From a bacterium (GTDB lineage Bacteria > BMS3Abin14), in contig JALHUC010000522.1 of the NCBI GenBank assembly GCA_022865845.1, forward strand, positions 1 through 6,715: a DNA stretch of 6,715 bases, read 5' to 3'. The notes under the pieces are model-generated. The model saw only the letters and a program-made list of their open reading frames with translations. It had not been told where the DNA came from and did no database searches. Position 1 is the stretch's first letter, and the number at the start of each line of letters is the position of its first letter. Made by a program: the position numbers and the translations under genes. Shown piece after piece: positions 5,040-6,715 of the stretch.

Positions 5040-6473
5040 ATGACACTCCTTACCTTTTCCCGACCATCGGCAAAACGTTCCTGGAAAAAGACCCTGATTC
5101 GGGTAGCGGCCACAGCTTTCACCCTTTTTCTGTTTGCTTGCGCTCACGCTACAATGCCTGAGCCTGCTGAGCTTAAAATTCCCATACCCGCCACCTACAC
5201 CCTTTACGAAGAAACGGCCCCGGTCCCGGACCGCTGGTGGGAGAGTTTCGGTTCGGATGAGATCAATAAACTTGTTGAAGACGCCATAACCTCCAGCCAG
5301 ACCCTCAAGGCATCCCTCGCCCGTCTTCAGCAGTCGGAAGCCCTGGCCGTGCAAGCCGGCGCGGACAAACTGCCTGACCTGAACCTCAGGGCAGGAGCCT
5401 CAGAGACGACCCGGAGTACGGGCAGTCAGACCCTCCAGGACAGTTCGAGGAGCCTCACTCTGGTGAGCAACTGGGAGATAGATTTCTGGGGCCGGGTCAG
5501 AGCTGAACACAGAACCGCTCTCCTCGAAGTGGAAATCTCAAGGGAAGATCTTTATGCGGCAACCCTCACCCTTTCCGCCGAGACTACCCTGAATTGGCTG
5601 GAGATCATTGCCGTCCGCCGGCAGCTGGCCCTTTTCAGGGAGCAGCTCGAGACCAACCGGACGATCCTCGAGCTTATAGAGCTTCGTTATATGAAAGGCC
5701 TTGCCAATGTTCTGGACATCTATCAGCAGCGGCAGGTAGTAGCTGAGCTGGAAGCCAGCTTCCCGCAGCTGGAGGCACAACTTCAGACCCTGTACCACAG
5801 CATCGCTGTTCTCAGCGGCAAACCTCCCCGCACTGATATGGGAATTACCGCTGACAGCTTCCCGGAATTTGCTGCCCAGCCAGAGACAGGAGTACCGGCT
5901 GACCTGCTTTCCAAACGCCCCGATGTCAGAGCTGCGGGTCTGAACTTAAGGGCCGCCGAAAACCAGGTCGCCGCTGCCCGGGCCGGGAGATTACCCTCTG
6001 TAAGCCTATCGGGCATTGCAGGGTTCAGTGCAGACAGTCTGGGTGACCTCGTGGAGAACTGGCTCGCCACCCTTGCGGCTAACCTCACCATGCCAATTTT
6101 TAACGCGGGCTCCAGCAAGGCCGCTGTGACAAGGCAGGAGAGGATCGTCGAGGAACGCCTGGCCTCCTATGGGCAGACCGTTCTTGCCGCCATGGGTGAG
6201 GTTGAAGATGCCATGGTAAGGGAGAACAGCCAGACGAGCTATATCGAGGGCCTGCGCCACCAGCTGACTATCTCCCGTGACGGTTTTCGTGAAGCAGTTT
6301 CCCGGTACCGGAAAGGGCTGTCCGATTACCTGCCTGTTTTGAGCGCCCTGACCAGCACCCAGAGACTCGAGCGCAGCATCGTTCAGGCAGAGTTCGAACG
6401 GTTCAGCCAGAGGGTGAAACTGCATAGGGCGTTGGGTGGGACATGGATGTCTCAGGAATTTCAACAGAATTGA
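5040..6473 (+). CDS. NodT-type outer-membrane efflux lipoprotein (TolC/OMF family)
   Basis: This 477-aa protein is the outer-membrane channel component of a tripartite efflux pump. A basic N-terminus and hydrophobic stretch (18-33) end in a lipobox, LFAC, with Cys34 as the lipidated residue. DRWWESFGSDEINKLVEDAI (64-83) opens the first of two duplicated alpha-helical/beta-barrel repeats. Family signatures follow: NWEIDFWGRVR (144-154), LLSKRPDVRAAG (289-300) with the NLRAAENQVAAARAGRLPSV helix opening the second repeat, MPIFNAG (351-357), YRKGLSDYLPVLSA (423-436) and HRALGG (462-467). The length matches the family (450-500 aa). The gene precedes a probable periplasmic adaptor in the same orientation, as expected for an OMF-adaptor-pump operon. 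The exported compounds are unknown. The last codons form one arm of a long stem-loop that spans the stop codon. Confidence 0.95.
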   Translation: MTLLTFSRPSAKRSWKKTLIRVAATAFTLFLFACAHATMPEPAELKIPIPATYTLYEETAPVPDRWWESFGSDEINKLVEDAITSSQTLKASLARLQQSEALAVQAGADKLPDLNLRAGASETTRSTGSQTLQDSSRSLTLVSNWEIDFWGRVRAEHRTALLEVEISREDLYAATLTLSAETTLNWLEIIAVRRQLALFREQLETNRTILELIELRYMKGLANVLDIYQQRQVVAELEASFPQLEAQLQTLYHSIAVLSGKPPRTDMGITADSFPEFAAQPETGVPADLLSKRPDVRAAGLNLRAAENQVAAARAGRLPSVSLSGIAGFSADSLGDLVENWLATLAANLTMPIFNAGSSKAAVTRQERIVEERLASYGQTVLAAMGEVEDAMVRENSQTSYIEGLRHQLTISRDGFREAVSRYRKGLSDYLPVLSALTSTQRLERSIVQAEFERFSQRVKLHRALGGTWMSQEFQQN

Positions 6474-6486
6474 AATTCCTGAGACA
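6448..6486. repeat. 17-bp perfect stem-loop overlapping the efflux gene stop codon
   Basis: TGTCTCAGGAATTTCAA (6448-6464) is exactly complementary to 6470-6486 around a 5-base loop, CAGAA. The stop codon TGA (6471-6473) lies in the second arm. The sequence after it is not a T run, so it is not a classic intrinsic terminator. It could protect the upstream mRNA from exonucleases or cause partial attenuation before the downstream adaptor gene. Confidence 0.8.
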
Positions 6487-6504
6487 GTGTCTAGGGTCTG
6501 AAAT
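6484..6504. repeat. Second copy of an ACAGTGTC...AGGGTCTRAAAT motif shared with 4779-4806
   Basis: ACAGTGTC (6484-6491) and AGGGTCTGAAAT (6493-6504) match ACAGTGTC (4779-4786) and AGGGTCTAAAAT (4795-4806), differing by one base and by the spacer length between blocks. The two copies are direct repeats flanking the efflux gene. Origin unknown; a decayed dispersed repeat is the simplest reading. Confidence 0.5.
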
Positions 6505-6508
6505 TTAA

Positions 6509-6538
6509 GTGCACTAGTGCACCGGTGCACATGTGCAC
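6509..6538. repeat. Four GTGCAC palindromes at an exact 8-bp period
   Basis: GTGCAC occurs at 6509, 6517, 6525 and 6533, separated by TA, CG and AT. Each unit and each junction is itself palindromic, and the whole block 6508-6539 is a near-perfect inverted repeat with one 2-base difference. It lies between the efflux stem-loop and the adaptor gene. It could form a cruciform or RNA hairpin; no function is evident. Confidence 0.9.
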
Positions 6539-6555
6539 TAAGCTAATTTTAAATA

Positions 6556-6576
6556 TTGAATCTTGAATATTGAAGG
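6556..6576. repeat. Degenerate heptamer repeat TTGAATC/TTGAATA/TTGAAGG
   Basis: Three TTGAA cores stand at a 7-base period. The last unit runs into the purine-rich ribosome-binding region (GGAAGAGG, 6575-6582) of the adaptor gene, so unit changes here could alter translation spacing. Short and degenerate, hence moderate confidence. Confidence 0.5.
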
Positions 6577-6587
6577 AAGAGGTTAAT

Positions 6588-6715
6588 ATGACCAACCCCC
6601 ACGGCCGTCCACCCATTTCCCGACGCGAAAAGTTCGCCCTTACCGTCGCCAGCCTTGTCATCCTGCTGGCATCAGGAGCGGTGGTTATATATATGATCAA
6701 AAACCGGCCCCAGCC
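6588..6715 (+). CDS. Probable periplasmic adaptor subunit (HlyD/MFP type) of efflux pump, N-terminus only
   Basis: Forty-two complete codons are visible before the window ends. They read MTNPHGRPPISRREKF, then a single membrane segment of about 20 residues (about 17-36), then MIKNRPQP. A short cytoplasmic tail, one membrane anchor and a basic/proline-rich exit is the usual start of an RND or MacA/HlyD-like adaptor, and the gene follows an outer-membrane efflux gene by 114 bases. GAGG in GGAAGAGG lies five bases before the ATG. No domain diagnostic of the family is inside the window, so the name rests on topology and context; another membrane-anchored protein is possible. Confidence 0.6.
   Translation, partial: MTNPHGRPPISRREKFALTVASLVILLASGAVVIYMIKNRPQ

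Noticed and set aside
4862..5161. Small open frame with a hydrophobic segment across the heptamer array
   Set aside because: Half of it is translated tandem repeat, it lacks a ribosome-binding site, and it runs out of frame into the efflux lipoprotein gene.

Overview
The window reads like part of a Gram-negative chromosome of roughly 55-60% GC. A sigma-54 activator with a cysteine-bearing GAF domain, an RND-type outer-membrane lipoprotein and many intergenic hairpins and short tandem repeats would fit a delta-proteobacterium-like (Desulfobacterota) or similar environmental lineage. That assignment is a guess; no phylogenetic marker is present.

Left block (1-2353, minus strand). Three genes run leftwards as one likely operon. 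The first is a 161-aa protein of the MSMEG_0572/Sll0783 family (NitB). Next is a 289-aa amidohydrolase-2-type metal hydrolase. Last is the N-terminal 186 codons of an MSMEG_0568-type radical SAM protein (NitD), cut by the window edge. The first and third are hallmark members of the Nit1C cluster, which has been linked to growth on cyanide as nitrogen source and to nitrogen starvation in cyanobacteria. In the canonical order a nitrilase lies between these two genes; here the amidohydrolase occupies that place. Three back-to-back perfect hairpins fill the gap between the amidohydrolase and the radical SAM gene.

Control region and regulator (2130-3973). A consensus-like sigma-54 promoter (2208-2223) points into nitB. 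About 107 bp upstream of its predicted transcription start lies an inverted repeat suited to an activator site. The divergent gene encodes a 539-aa GAF/AAA+/Fis sigma-54 activator, so the locus looks like a self-contained, inducible switch and operon.

Right block (3974-6715). A TSUP (TauE/SafE) permease gene converges on the regulator and may terminate on a hairpin inside the regulator's 3' end. A 291-bp divergent gap holds a heptanucleotide tandem array and a TATAAT box. It is followed by a NodT-type outer-membrane efflux lipoprotein gene, then a repeat-rich gap (long stem-loop, four GTGCAC units, a degenerate heptamer array) and the first 42 codons of a probable HlyD-type periplasmic adaptor. 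This is the start of an RND or related efflux operon continuing past the window. No RNA genes, CRISPR arrays or transposases were seen.
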